DNA of 64,000 bases from Omphiscola glabra (taxonomy: Eukaryota; Mollusca; Gastropoda; Lymnaeidae), in NCBI GenBank assembly GCA_964017045.1, contig OZ024802.1:7796413-7860412 (forward strand), given 5' to 3'. The notes beneath the pieces were generated by a model. The model searched no databases, was not told the origin of the DNA, and saw only the letters and a list, made by a program, of their open reading frames with translations. The translations under genes and the position numbers were made by a program. Shown here piece by piece: positions 1 to 10,782 of this stretch. Every line of letters begins with the position of its first letter. The stretch's first letter is position 1.

Positions 1-109
1 GCTCGGTCTCGCGGTCTCTAAAAATCTTGGAGAAGCATCTTCAGTAATGACGTCAGAAACAACTTTTAGCTCCGTGGCGAACAGGGATGATGACGAGGAT
101 GATATGTAA
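1..109 (+). CDS. Possible C-terminal coding tail of a gene entering from the left (5' partial)
   Basis: Reading from base 2, a frame is open to a TAA at 107-109 and gives 35 residues. It ends in a Ser/Thr-rich stretch followed by an acidic tail (NRDDDEDDM). The segment is clearly more GC-rich and has more balanced codons than the AT-rich DNA that starts right after it, which suggests a terminal exon. No start or splice acceptor lies inside the window, so the gene, if real, lies mostly upstream. Acidic C-termini occur in many cytoplasmic tails and nuclear proteins, so no function is assigned. It could also be a chance open frame, since 35 codons is short. Confidence 0.4.
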   Translation, partial: LGLAVSKNLGEASSVMTSETTFSSVANRDDDEDDM

Positions 110-735
110 ATACCCCGTACCTAGATTAAAAAAAAAAGAAGAAGAGGGTTATATTATAAGACCATCTATTTAAATAATAGTAGGATGGATCTAGACTGGT
201 GACCAGTTTATAAATGGCGCAGGTTCTGCTGTTTAAAGGTGTTGTTTCTAAAGAATGAGCTTGTGGGCTGGCCAATGTTTTTACTGTCGTTGCACATGTA
301 CAGAGTCCAGGGATCTCATGATTAAACACGAGAACCTCTACTTTGTTGGTTGCATTTCAAAACCCCAGTGCATATTTACAAATGTCTAGGACAAATAAAC
401 TATAAATGAACACTTCTGTGTATACTTGTATTAAAAAGGACTATCCACACAATCTCTCCTGTGACGACACCATTTTTCTGACATTAGATGCCAATGGGAG
501 TGACTAACAATGCGGCGAAGAAGCAACGGGGAAATAGTTCCATAATTCTTCTAGCACCAAAGCTACGAAGCACATTATCTTTAAAAAAAAAAACAACAAA
601 CAAACAAAGAAAGATATAAATATCAACTTACTACCCCCCCCACCCAAAAAAAAAAATAAACGGCTGCCGTATCCATTACAGTTGTTTCCAATGAAACGCT
701 AAATGGTATTTTCTGTTTGATAAAGTTTAATATTC
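110..735. other. AT-rich non-coding stretch
   Basis: No gene is seen. It would be the 3' UTR or flank of the gene ending at 109 if that gene is real. It contains A-rich homopolymers around 580-655. Confidence 0.5.
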
Positions 736-737
736 AA

Positions 738-832
738 TAGGCTAACACATATTTAGTAAGCTAAAACATATTTAGTAAGCTAAAACATCTTTAGTAATCT
801 GAAACATATTTAGTAAGCTAAAACATCTTCAG
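738..832. repeat. Short 19-bp tandem repeat (about 5 copies)
   Basis: The unit is about TAAGCTAAAACATATTTAG with a few substitutions per copy. It does not code for protein. Confidence 0.7.
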
Positions 833-1180
833 TGGGACATTATCATTTCTTTCATGTAATGAATAAATTAATCAAATTTTCCACGCAACAAGTTACAGGG
901 TGTGTGGGTGGGTGAGTGTTTGTTGATTATTCTGATATTAAAAAGAGAAAAGGAGTTGGGAACTTATTAAACTTAAGATAAGTTTCTTTTTTAAACTCTC
1001 CTATTCTGGAAACTGTGTTACAAAAGTCGTGCACCTAAAGAAAGCGCAAAAGCTTTCGCTGTAATGATAATTTTTGAAACTTGCACTATTTGTCCGCCCA
1101 CGTTACATTCTTAATTTTTTTTTATTTAAAAAGTATCCATGTTTTACGTTTCATTGTGTCTAGTTCAACATCCATGAAAG
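833..1180. other. AT-rich non-coding stretch
   Basis: No gene or recognisable repeat is seen. Confidence 0.5.
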
Positions 1181-1665
1181 CCAGTACATTACAATATATG
1201 CTAAAAACTATATTTTTTTAAAGCATGAGGCAATCAAACACTTTATACGTTACTTTAAATTCATACATTTAAAGTCATGCTTTTTTATGATGAAGTATAC
1301 ACATAATTTGAAAACAGATTGCACATGTTTGATACGTAGCAAGACACTTTATATTGATGAAAAGGTTGTTTAATACGAAGTTATTAAAGTCTTTAAACGG
1401 GCAAAAAAAATATTATTAAATGAAAATACCGAAATAGGCGAAAAACAGGATGAAAGCTTCCGTTTATAATCGGGCGCGGCCAATTTTCGAAAAAGTACGA
1501 TCTTTATAATCGAATAGTGTAAGCCTCTAACAAGATTAGTTTAAATATACGGAAAATCAAACATATCGAGCAAAGCGATATTCACTGGTTCCACTCATTA
1601 TATCGGTTAAAGGCACCAGTTAATATTCTTTTTAAAATGTTTATAAAATTGCAATTTAGTAGTTT
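1180..1665 (-). repeat. Dispersed repeat family B, copy 1 (inverted)
   Basis: The reverse complement aligns along its length with 26715-27080, and partly with 36545-36885 and 37310-37382. Shared landmarks include GGTGCCTTTAACCGAT, a TATCGCT..GCTCGATAT segment, GAGGCTTACACTATTCGATTA and AAAGACTTTAATAAC. It is AT-rich and has no coding frame or obvious terminal repeats. It looks like a decayed non-autonomous element; the class is unknown. Confidence 0.65.
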
Positions 1666-1899
1666 TTTTTTTAAAAATAAAATATATGTTCGTTTATTGT
1701 TGTCCACATTTTCCCCGGGGGGGGGGGGGGGCACTTAGCATTCTTTGGGGGACAGTGCCCACACCCCCGGAGAGATGCCTGAAAAAAACCACTGCATCAA
1801 TGCCTTAGTTACATCTCATGATGTTAAAACATTCTGAAATCAATTTTTGACTAAAGCCGTGCCAGGAATTACTGCAAGTTCGTAAATAAAATGATTGCT

Positions 1900-2695
1900 C
1901 TACCACACATTCCAACTATGCTAATATAAATAATATCTCATTCTCACCACAAAACATTTCTATTATGACTATTTGAAACTATCACACATTATATCTCATT
2001 CCAGCTATAACTCTTTCAAAATATGCCAAATTCCAATTGAGACACTTTCCCACTTTGATAGATTCCATTTATATCCCATTCCTAATATAACACATTCAAA
2101 CCTTGACACATTCCATCTACGACACACCCCTACTAAGAGACATTCCAATTCTATCTCATTCCAACTATGACAAATACTACCGTTGACTTATTCAATTTAT
2201 ATCTCATTCTTACTAGTGCAAATTCCAAATATGAAAAGTTCACAAACTATCACACATTCCATTTATATCTTAATTAGACTGTGACAAAGTACAGTTTGAT
2301 GTATTTTTTCTTTGACACATCACAATGTTATCTCAATGTTACTATGACACATTCTAATATATCTCAATGTTACTATAAAACACTCCAATATTATCTCATT
2401 CTGACTATGACACATTACAATATTATCTCACTGTTATTATGACACATTACAATATCATCTCATTGTGATTATGACACATTCTAATGTAATCTTATTTTTA
2501 CTTTGACATATAACAATATTATCTCATTCTGACTATGACACATTACAATGTTATCTCATTCTGACTATGACACATTACAATATTATCTCACTCTGACTAT
2601 GACGCATTACAATATTATCATTCTGTCTATGACACATTACAATGTCATCTCAATGTTACTATGACACATTACAATACTATCTCATTCTTATTATG
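1900..2695. repeat. 32-bp minisatellite, about 25 diverged copies
   Basis: The unit is about TTATCTCATTCTGACTATGACACATTACAATA. Copies are more diverged at the left end (about 1900-2300) and cleaner around 2400-2690, consistent with older edges and a younger core. Confidence 0.85.
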
Positions 2696-4057
2696 ACTGC
2701 CCCAGCTGCAGCCAAAGCCCTTCACCATTTAAAAGATTTCCTAATTAGTACACGTGTGGGTACAAATAGCCTGATTTCTTTATGTTCATTTGCCTATGGC
2801 ATAATGTTATATTGCTTACGTCATCCATCAGCTTGGGTGCAATGATATACATATATAAGAATGAGCTATAGGGACATAACGCTTAAAACCCGAAAATATT
2901 TTGATACGTTCGGACTCTTAAAAACAATCATAGTTATTTTCTATTATTTTACGGAAATCGAATCAATTTTACATGCGCAAAAAATATTATATTTCCGCTT
3001 TTATTTTAGCAAAAGTATAAGTATTATTATTATAAATTACAAATACATATAAAGAAACTACTAAGGAACAATCTTAAGCATTTTATACGCGTTTGAAAGT
3101 TATGAAAAAAAAATTAAATAGAAAAAATATGATCAAAGAAATACACAGTAATCACATTTATCGGGAAAACCATAAACATCAGTTGTTAGTGCGTTTTTTA
3201 GCGCGTTGTCAATAAGGCGAAATAAAATTAAAATTAATTAGTTCTAAATAATCACGCAAATGACGTCATAGTGCGAATTGTCTATTTAGCCAAAGCTAAA
3301 AGTTATCTGATTTAATAAAAGAGCGTGACAAAACTGATGATGTACATTCCCCTTCTTAAAAGTAAAATTAATTGATAGCATTGATTGCTTTTTAAATTGA
3401 TAAACTTAAATACTAATTTAGCTTTGTATTTTTAACATTTAATAAGTTTGTACTTTTTATTCGTTCCAAAAATAAACTTTTATGAAATTTATAAAGTAGT
3501 AAAAACTCTACATTTAAAAATAATTTTAATAAGAATATGCCTTTTAATTAAATTGGTGTAGAAAAACTAAATAGCCGAAAAGCATTTTTAATGCACTTAT
3601 CACTGATCTAGATAAGAAATAAGCATATTAAATGCAAAAAAAAATCTTCTGTGTAAGTAAAGTGGCTATAATCCTGTGGATGATTCATTATTTTTTTTTA
3701 AACTCTGTGTAGCCCACTATACATTATACATTCATTTTGCCCAGTGTAGCACAAGATAAGCCTCAGAATAAATTTGATCAATAATTAACCTTCTTCGATA
3801 CATTTATATCGATGGTAGGAAATAGGAAATTGAGTTCATGCATTTTTACTTGGATGACAATATCTTTCAATCCAATGACATTTCAGTTGTAAAAAAAAAA
3901 AGAAGCTATATTCTCATTTTACATATGAACCTATGTTAACCAATTAAGAAAATCAATGACTTTAACAAAACATAAAAATATGTTCATAATTATCCCCAGG
4001 GATATCAAAACCCAATCACTTTACACAAGTGAAAATTTAATTTTAAAAATAGAGATT

Positions 4058-5032
4058 TTATTAGATAGAGAGATAGAAAGACAGACAGACAAATACACAG
4101 ATATGTGATAGATAGATAGAGATGTAGATAAAAGATAGCTAGATGGATGGATGGATTGATGGATGGATGAAAGGATGTATGGATGGAAGGGTGGGTGAGA
4201 GGATGAATGGGTGGATGGACTGATGGATAGATAGGTTGGTAAAAAGGTAGGCAGGTAGGTTGGTAGGTAGATAAGTAGGTAGATAGATATGTAGGTAGGT
4301 AGGTAGGTAGGTATGGAGATAGGTAGATAGATGGGTAGATAGATACAGACCTGTTTACTCTTACGATTTTGGCGTAAAATGTACGATTTTGATGTGTATA
4401 CATTATATATACTGAGTGTTTTTTTACTATTAAGATCTTGAACGATTTTGTGATGAAATTGTACGATTTTAAGATTTTGAGGGTAAACAGGACTGTAGAT
4501 AGTAGCTGGATTGGTAGATAGTTAGGTAGATAGGTAGGTAGGTAGGTAGTTAGGTAGGTGAGCAGATAGGTAGGTAGGCGGGCAGGCATGTAGATGGTAA
4601 ATAGGTAGATAGATAGATAAACAGACAGACAGACAAACAGACAGACAGTCAGACAGACAGAGAGACAGAAGGGGAGACAGAAAGAGAGGCAGTCAGAGAG
4701 ACAAACAGACAGACAGAGATGTATACGGAGAGACATACAGAGAGACAGACAGAGAGACAGCCAGAGAGACAGACAGAGAGACAGACAGAAAGACAGGCAG
4801 ACAGAGAGACAGACAGAGAGACAGACAGAAAGACAGGCAGACAGAGAGATAGACAGAGAGACAGACAGAGAGAAAGAGAGACAGACAGAGAGAAAGAGAG
4901 ATAGACAGAGAGACAGACAGAGCGACAGAGAGACAGTCAGAGAGACATAGAGACAGACAGAGACAGAGAGACAGACAGAGAGACAGACAGATAGGGAGAC
5001 AGACAGAATGACAGAGAGACATACAGTCAGAC
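4058..5032. repeat. GATA/GGTA/GGAT/GACA microsatellite inside the family A element
   Basis: Blocks of related 4-bp units follow one another: GATA, GGAT, GGTA, GATA again, then a long GACA/GAGA part from about 4620. The long frames on both strands here (Ser/Leu/Cys-rich or Arg/Thr/Glu-rich) only reflect the repeat and are not genes. It is interrupted at 4346-4495 by a small MITE. Confidence 0.95.
4346..4495. mobile_element. 150-bp Tc1/mariner-type MITE inserted in the microsatellite
   Basis: The ends are inverted repeats (CAGACCTGTTTACTCTTA on the left; GGGTAAACAGGACTG on the right) flanked by TA at 4344-4345 and 4496-4497, the usual target duplication of Tc1/mariner/pogo elements. The interior repeats ACGATTTT-type motifs and codes for nothing. 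The equivalent place in the inverted copy (22578-23415) lacks it, so it inserted after the two family A copies separated. Confidence 0.75.
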
Positions 5033-5810
5033 AGCTCATCCTTGAATAATTGCAAAAAAGTTATCTTAATTCGGTAAACTATATCTATACAGATATAAGT
5101 ATATCCCGTATGTGCTTTTATACCATAAATCCAAAGTGATGAAAATTGTGTGAATTGTAAAAAAATGCAAATGTTTCTGAATTATTACACACATTTTACA
5201 ATATTCCGTTTTGGGACCGGAGACCTAAATTCTTTTTTTCCCCCTTTTATGAGCTAAATATAATTTTCGTATGCGTTCCTATTGCGATAAAACTTTGGTA
5301 AGTTGTTGTGCGCACAAATGGTTTCTGAATTAGCTTATCCATTTTTAAATATTCCTTTTCGGGCCGGAGCCCCAAATTATTTGTTTCTTATATGAGCTAT
5401 ACAAATATAATTTCAATCAGTGCTATTGCATGGGTGGCTAGAAATCAATCAAATAGAAACGACATTTTAGTTTGTGTGTGACATAAGTACAACCATTTTA
5501 AAATTTTGCGTCTAGGGCCGGGGGCCTTATTTTAAAAATAATAAATATTTGAGCTATATAAATATAATTTAAAACAGAGCTACTGCGTGGGTGGATCAAT
5601 CGCTACAAGTGTGTGGACTAAATTTTGAAAATACACGCTTCTCACGTGGACAGCTATATGTTGCCTGCTCACGCGTTGAAAAAACTTCTAATTTATTTGT
5701 GTACGGAAAAAAACAAAAAATATTTTCTATTTAAAAATTACTTTAAAACTTAATTAAAACACAAACACATTTTATTGAGTGGCATGTAATGCATGCCGGG
5801 TTCTCGCTAG

Positions 5811-6500
5811 TATACACATATTTAATCAAATGTTCTCAGAGCACATTTTTATGTAAAAAAATAAATCAATAATTAGAGAGTAGGCTCAAGTTGCAGTAAT
5901 TATTACAAGCTATTGTGACGTCTGATAAAAATGCGTCGCAAAAATCCCTAAAGAAACATTTTTTTAAAGGAATTCTTTTCAGAACGAACAAATATTATTT
6001 TTTTTTAAATTTCTATTTGCCAAAGCACAAACTTTTAATTAATTTTTTATTTAGTCTGAATTTTCTTAATTTTTCTCCTACAAAATTGTCATCAGTAGGT
6101 TTAAAAAAAAATATTTTAGTACGGTTATTTTTCTCGATGCACCGAGGGAACTTAATTATTAAATATTTTTAAAAGAAAAATAGGTTACATTTATATTTCC
6201 TATCACAGCGAAGAAATAATGACATTTGAGAAATTAGTTTGTTTCTTGGTTTAATCAGCGCTCAATGTCCACATCAAACTGAACGTTGTAGTTCTATGTG
6301 ATGCTATTTCGTTTATTTGCTTTGATAATTGATATTTCTTACAATAATCTATCTTGAACGCAAAGAAATATAAACATAATAAAGGAAGGACTGATTTCAA
6401 GCTGTGTGAGGGAAAATGTAGAACAAGCGATGTGGAAGCTTGCATCGAAAGACAGGACAACAAGATAAGATATAAAGGTTTGATTTTTTATTTGCAGACG
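5811..6500. other. AT-rich non-coding stretch
   Basis: No supported gene. The open frame around 5915-6172 is Lys/Phe/Asn/Leu-rich, as expected of AT-rich DNA by chance. Confidence 0.5.
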
Positions 6501-6504
6501 GATG

Positions 6505-6745
6505 AAAAATAATAATAATAATAAAGTTCATTTGAAAAATCAAGCGTCATCCCCAAAGGCTCGAAGCGCGGTACAAAAACAAAGCTGGGAGTTAATAACT
6601 AGCTGGAAAAGATGGTAGACAACTTCACCCCATAAGGTGTTTGCGAAATAGATGAGTTTTTAAATTAGTCTTGTAGGACTCCAGCGTCTGGCTGTGTCTG
6701 AGAGCGTCAGGAAGGGTGTTCCAAATGGTTGGGCCAGCAAATTAT
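6505..6745 (-). pseudogene. 5'-truncated LINE 3' end (ORF2 C-terminus)
   Basis: On the minus strand, 6741-6625 encodes the typical end of a CR1/L2-group reverse transcriptase ORF: GPTIWNTLPDAL, then ESYKTNLKTHLFRKHL and a stop. A 3' UTR and an (ATA/TTA)n tail (6507-6525) follow. That pattern is a non-LTR element reverse transcribed from its 3' end and truncated at its 5' end. It is a different family from the LINE at 42780-44750, judged from the peptide and the UTR. Confidence 0.75.
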
Positions 6746-6875
6746 ATCAATTTTTTCAATGAAAACGATGCGTCTATATTTTTTTTGATTTCAGCATACA
6801 GCCGAGTCTGACCAGTAGGATGTGGACAAAAGCTACGTCATAGACAAGAAGATGTTCCACTCCATGTATTAACTG

Positions 6876-7050
6876 ACAAGAATATTGGTCAACTATAGCG
6901 AGGCCACAAGTAAGATTGGCCAACTATTATAGCGAGGCTACAAGTAAGATTGGTCAACTATAGTGATGCTACAAGTAAGGTTGGTCAACTATAGTGATGC
7001 TACAAGTAAGGTTGGTCAACTATAGCAAGGTTCAAACTATAGCGAGGCAA
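6876..7050. repeat. About 30-bp tandem repeat, 5-6 copies
   Basis: The unit is about GGTCAACTATAGCGAGGCTACAAGTAAGATT, with small length differences between copies. Confidence 0.8.
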
Positions 7051-7975
7051 CAAAATGTATAAATAAAAATGGTTTTTAAAATTGTAAATGTAATTTCGCT
7101 ATACATTATTGTACATTAAGTCAGTCGATGACAATTCATTGAACGTTATTGAGATGCATGTCATGCAATAATTAATTTACCGCAACCAATATTGCCAACC
7201 TTTCATTGAAAGCAAACGTATTGATTGTTGAACGATGTACGTAATGAGTTATTTATCTCAAATGGAATAATTAAATCAACACCCGCTGTGAGTGTTTGAT
7301 CAGGTCGCGCATCGTTATCGATGTATGGAAGAGCGGTGAATTGTGGCTGATGTGATTGGAATCTAAAATATTGTATTTATCGTAAAGTGTTTTGTTGTAC
7401 AGTGTCTGTAACGTGTGATTTCAAGGAAACCAATGAACAGCATGGACATAGCGGTTGTGGTTCCGGTGTAAGAGAAAGACGCAGAATACTGAAATTACTG
7501 GTACTGAGGCAGGTACCATTTAAATAAACTGTAAATTATATTTTAAAAAGTAAAGACTTTTATAATTCTTTTTAAAGAAATTTTAAGATTAACTTCCTAC
7601 TGATGTTTGGAAGCGTGATGCGTGGGGTTGGAAACATTTAGAATTCCTTTTAGATGCATTTATTTATGGTAGTAAACAGATGCTGATTTACGACATTCAA
7701 CGTTTTATTCAACAATTTATTCAAAATTTACTTCAGTTGTCCCTTTTTTGAAAAAACAATAATGTATTGTTAGCGTTTAGGTTCTATAGCAGCGGCTCTC
7801 AAACAATTGTGCGCGGGTCCCACTTTGATATTGGCCTCCGTGGCCAACATTCATGTTATTATAAATTAAACAAGCACGAAAACAAAGTTGTTTTTTTATA
7901 AATCCATTATTTAATGTAATGTCGAGTGATGGAGGGCGGGGCGGGGCGGGGATGAAAATTTGACAAAACATGCAG
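7051..7975. other. Non-coding stretch, partly unique
   Basis: No supported gene. A GTAAGA donor-like site at 7468 and a short frame from 7433 were considered as a possible upstream exon of the receptor gene but are too weak to call. At 7788 a hAT-like end (CAGCGGCTCTCAAAC) is visible without a partner. Confidence 0.4.
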
Positions 7976-7977
7976 GC

Positions 7978-8580
7978 AAGTAACGCACTTTACAAGAATT
8001 CAAATTAGCCCCCCCCCCTCCCCCAAGGCTCGCAACCACACATTTTTCACGCCCCTGAACTATATTAATAGATTCTAATAACCCATCCGCTTTTACACTG
8101 CAGATTTATTTCACCAACTATTTCACCAACTATTTCACCAACTATTTCACCAACTATTTCACCAACTATTTCACCAACTATTTCACCAACTATTTCACCA
8201 ACTATTTCACCAACTATTTCACCAACTATTTCACCAACTATTTCACCAACTATTTCACCAAATATTTCATAAAAACAAAAGAAAATATTACGCACCAAAC
8301 GCAATTGCGATATTTAAAAAAAAAAAGAATCTAATTTGGCGCAGTTATCGGGAATTTTATTTCGTGGAATCAGTGACGTCACATTATTTCTGTCATCTTG
8401 CCCTTGAAAAAAAGAGAAAAAAAAAATCTGATTATTTGGGAGTTGGGTTTTGTGGGTGAGCTGAAAATTTGAAAGAGACAGTGTGTTGTTATCGGCGACG
8501 AGTCTATGTGTCAAGTTTCTGCTCGATGGGTTGACGGAAAGTGGGCGCATAAGCCGTCCGAAGATTTCGCCTTATACAAA
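7978..8580 (+). repeat. Dispersed repeat family C, copy 1
   Basis: It starts with AAGTAACGCACTTTACAAGA, then a C-run, a CGCCCCTGAACTATATTAA segment, a GCAGATTT segment, and ends near GTTGACGGAAAGTGGGCGC and CCGTCCGAAGATTT. Related copies lie at 11955-12115 (+, partial), 31740-32045 (-), 48915-49350 (-) and 51505-51650 (+, partial). No coding capacity or clear TIR is seen. This copy is distinguished by an internal 12-bp array at 8109-8260. Confidence 0.75.
8109..8260. repeat. 12-bp tandem array (TTTCACCAACTA, about 12.7 copies) inside family C
   Basis: The copies are almost perfect. The homologous places in the copies at 31740-32045 and 48915-49350 have a single diverged unit (GTTGGTGAAAC / GCTGGTGAAAT on the plus strand), so the array expanded in this copy. 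The minus-strand frame repeating VGEIVGEI is a by-product of a period divisible by 3. Confidence 0.9.
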
Positions 8581-9080
8581 AAAAAAAAAGCAAAGTGAAT
8601 ATAAAGAATTTTTTAAAAAACTTGTAATTTTTTTTATCAAAAATTATTTTTCAAAGTTGTCAGTGGTCCTCAGAATAATGCTGTAAATCCTCCTGCTAGG
8701 TCTTTTAATCCATGTTGAGAAAAGTGTTTATTTTTAGCAAAGCCTACCAATCGTTTATAAATTAAAATGACGATATCTGTGTTAATGGTTTTTTAAAAAA
8801 GTTATTTCATGCAGTACACATGTGCTACTATAACCAATGTCTCAGACATATAAGAACTATCAAGTTCCTAAGTTGAATGTAGATCTAGAACTGTTCATAC
8901 ACACTACGCTTTAAGTAAATGAGGGCACACTGACATGCCAACAACGTGGAGACGTCTTATTAAACACAAATTAAAGTTTGCACGCTGACATGCCAACCCC
9001 CCTTACCACCACATGCATCTACCCCCCCCCGCCCCACCGCTTATGTATATGCCCCTGATGCCAACGACGTGAAGCCGTTT
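8581..9080. other. Non-coding stretch
   Basis: No gene seen. It has A-rich and C-rich runs and a fragment near 8940-9080 with repeated ACATGCCAAC wording, probably decayed repeat. Confidence 0.4.
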
Positions 9081-9111
9081 TGTTACCAAGTTCTAGGCGA
9101 CATAAAGCGTA

Positions 9112-9384
9112 TCCGGAAATTTGATCGAAAGAAATTTCGTCGACGGAAATTTGATCGAACGGAAATTTGGTCGAATCATTTTTTTAGTTTACACGTTAAA
9201 ATTTTGACACAAATTTCTTTTTGAACGCATTATTTTGTTTTACTATATTGTATAGTGCGTTCAAAAAGAAATTTGACGAAAATTTTTACGTCTGAACTGA
9301 AAAAAGATTCGCCCAAATTTCCGTTCGATCAAATTACCGTCGATCAATTTTCTGTCGACGAAATTTCTTTCGATCAAATTTCCG
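9112..9384. mobile_element. Palindromic foldback MITE (GGAAATTTGATCGA type)
   Basis: Left and right halves are near-perfect reverse complements. CCGGAAATTTGATCGAAAG at the left pairs with CTTTCGATCAAATTTCCGG at the right, through GTCGACGGAAATT, GAACGGAAATTTGG and the central AAATTTCTTTTTGAACGCA arms around 9205-9275. There is no coding frame. Immediately outside are long direct repeats (AGTTCTAGGCGACATAAAG at about 9086-9105 and 9392-9411). Confidence 0.8.
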
Positions 9385-9411
9385 GTAACCAGTTCTAGGC
9401 GACATAAAGTG

Positions 9412-9835
9412 TTTTCTACAATGCCACCCCTACCCTCCCCACCCTTGTATTATTTTTTACTACTGAACACAATAGGTTTATTTATATCAGACTACGTGTC
9501 ATGTGTTTCGGAGGACTTCATTCCTATTAGATAAGTGTATGATCTGCGTAACACTGCCGGGCCGTTGGTTGAGTTTCTTTAACTAATTATATTTAATAAA
9601 ATTAACGTCTCTGTAGCTGGCTGTGATCCCTCTCTCGACCTAGTTCCCGGGGGAAGCTTTAGAATAATATGACAACGATACGATATCAAAATCATTAATA
9701 AATAATTGGAGAACTGCGTTAAATAAAATATTTTGTTTGGGCCATTAATTATCTGTGTTTATATTCAAGCATACCGGCAAAATTATATTCCATCCCCTCT
9801 CCATCCACCAACAATATTTTTACAAGTGTGTGACG
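9412..9835. other. Non-coding stretch
   Basis: No gene or clear repeat is seen. Confidence 0.5.
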
Positions 9836-9837
9836 CT

Positions 9838-10117
9838 TGGGGAGTGGATTAGAAAGTATGTGACACTTAGGGGTGGATTAGAAAGTATGTGACACTTAGG
9901 GGTGGATTAGAAAGTATGTGACACTTAGGGGTGGATTAGAAAGTATGTGACACTTAGGGGTGGATTAGAAAGTATGTGACACTTAGGGGTGGATTAGAAA
10001 GTATGTGACACTTAGGGGTGGATTAGAAAGTATCTGACACTTAGGGGTGGATTAGAAAGTATCTGACACTTAGGGGTGGATTAGAAAGTATGTGACACTT
10101 GGGGGTGGATTAGAAAG
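9838..10117. repeat. 29-bp minisatellite, about 10 copies
   Basis: The unit is about GTGGATTAGAAAGTATGTGACACTTAGGG. It runs straight into the next array, whose 28-bp unit shares the frame GGGGTGG..TT.GAA.GTATGT.AC.CTT, so the two look like diverged branches of one ancestral array. Confidence 0.9.
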
Positions 10118-10410
10118 TGACTCTTGGGGTGGGCTTGAAGGTATGTAAGTCTTGGGGTGGGCTTGAAGGTATGTAACTCTTGGGGTGGGCTTGAAGGTAT
10201 GTAACTCTTGGGGTGGGCTTGAAGGTATGTAACTCTTGGGGTGGGCTTGAAGGTATGTAACTCTTGGGGTGGGCTTGAAGGTATGTAAGTCTTGGGGTGG
10301 GCTTGAAGGTATGTAACTCTTGGGGTGGGCTTGAAGGTATGTAACTCTTGGGGTGGGCTTGAAGGTATGTAAGTCTTGGGGTGGGCTTGAAGGTATGTAA
10401 GTCTAGGGTG
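10118..10410. repeat. 28-bp minisatellite, about 10 copies, sister to the previous array
   Basis: The unit is about GGGTGGGCTTGAAGGTATGTAACTCTTG. The period is not a multiple of 3, so the minus-strand frame (PSSPPQELHTFKPTPR type) rotates through three frames without stops and is not a gene. Confidence 0.9.
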
Positions 10411-10760
10411 TGTCATAGAAACTATGTAAGTTTTAATTCAAATATATAACTAAAAAATAACTTTTAAATATATTTTTTCTGACTTAGATAAGCGCTATTA
10501 AACCCGTTTAAACCCCTCTTAACATGGACGTACAATGCTATCAACACTGTTTCACAGTTTGAGAACCACCTGTGGTGTCAGCTGGTAAAGGCGGAAAGAA
10601 TGGTTTTGTTTCTTAAACAAACAATCTAACTCCTCGCTACGCATCGTTCACAATCATACAAAGTTCTTTCCAAAAAGAACCTTTGTATCACAAAATGAAA
10701 TATCCATTAAGAACTTTGATTTGTATTATCACGAAACTAAAACCTTGCTCTTCGTATTTT
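10411..10760. other. Upstream region of the receptor gene, probably intron
   Basis: No coding frame. Because a strong 3' splice site follows at 10761-10764, most of this is likely the end of a 5' UTR intron. A hAT-like end in reverse orientation (TTTGAGAACCACCTG) lies at about 10558-10573. Confidence 0.45.
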
Positions 10761-10764
10761 TCAG
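10741..10764 (+). promoter_or_regulatory. 3' splice site before the receptor coding exon
   Basis: CCTTGCTCTTCGTATTTTTCAG is a pyrimidine-rich tract ending in CAG 18 bases before the ATG. It implies that the coding exon follows a 5' UTR intron, so the promoter lies further upstream. Confidence 0.6.
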
Positions 10765-10782
10765 AAGTTCAAATTAAAGACA

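Larger units (their letters stand above)
2853..5810 (+). mobile_element. Family A element, copy 1, Helitron-like 3' end with internal microsatellite
   Basis: The sequence matches the reverse complement of 21780-25187 over nearly its whole length, and its 3' part matches 37385-37936. All three copies end in a short stem-loop (GGCAT 5781-5785 pairing with ATGCC 5793-5797), then GGGTTCTCG and CTAG, followed by T. That is the Helitron 3' signature. A TC 5' end is not seen, so the class assignment is tentative. No transposase or helicase frame is present, so the element is non-autonomous. Its middle (about 4058-5032) is a GATA/GACA microsatellite at the same relative place as in the inverted copy. 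Confidence 0.75.

Noticed and set aside
4005..5055. Long Ser/Leu/Cys-rich and Arg/Thr/Glu-rich open frames on both strands
   Set aside because: They lie wholly in the GATA/GACA microsatellite; 4-bp periods without stops give such frames automatically.
5915..6172. 85-codon frame as a gene
   Set aside because: Lys/Phe/Leu/Asn-rich, as expected of chance frames in very AT-rich DNA; no neighbouring exon signals.
7788..10573. A hAT element from CAGCGGCTCTCAAAC (7788) to TTTGAGAACCACCTG (10558-10573)
   Set aside because: The two hAT-like ends do not share an 8-bp duplication and enclose unrelated elements and arrays. Each is probably an independent relic.
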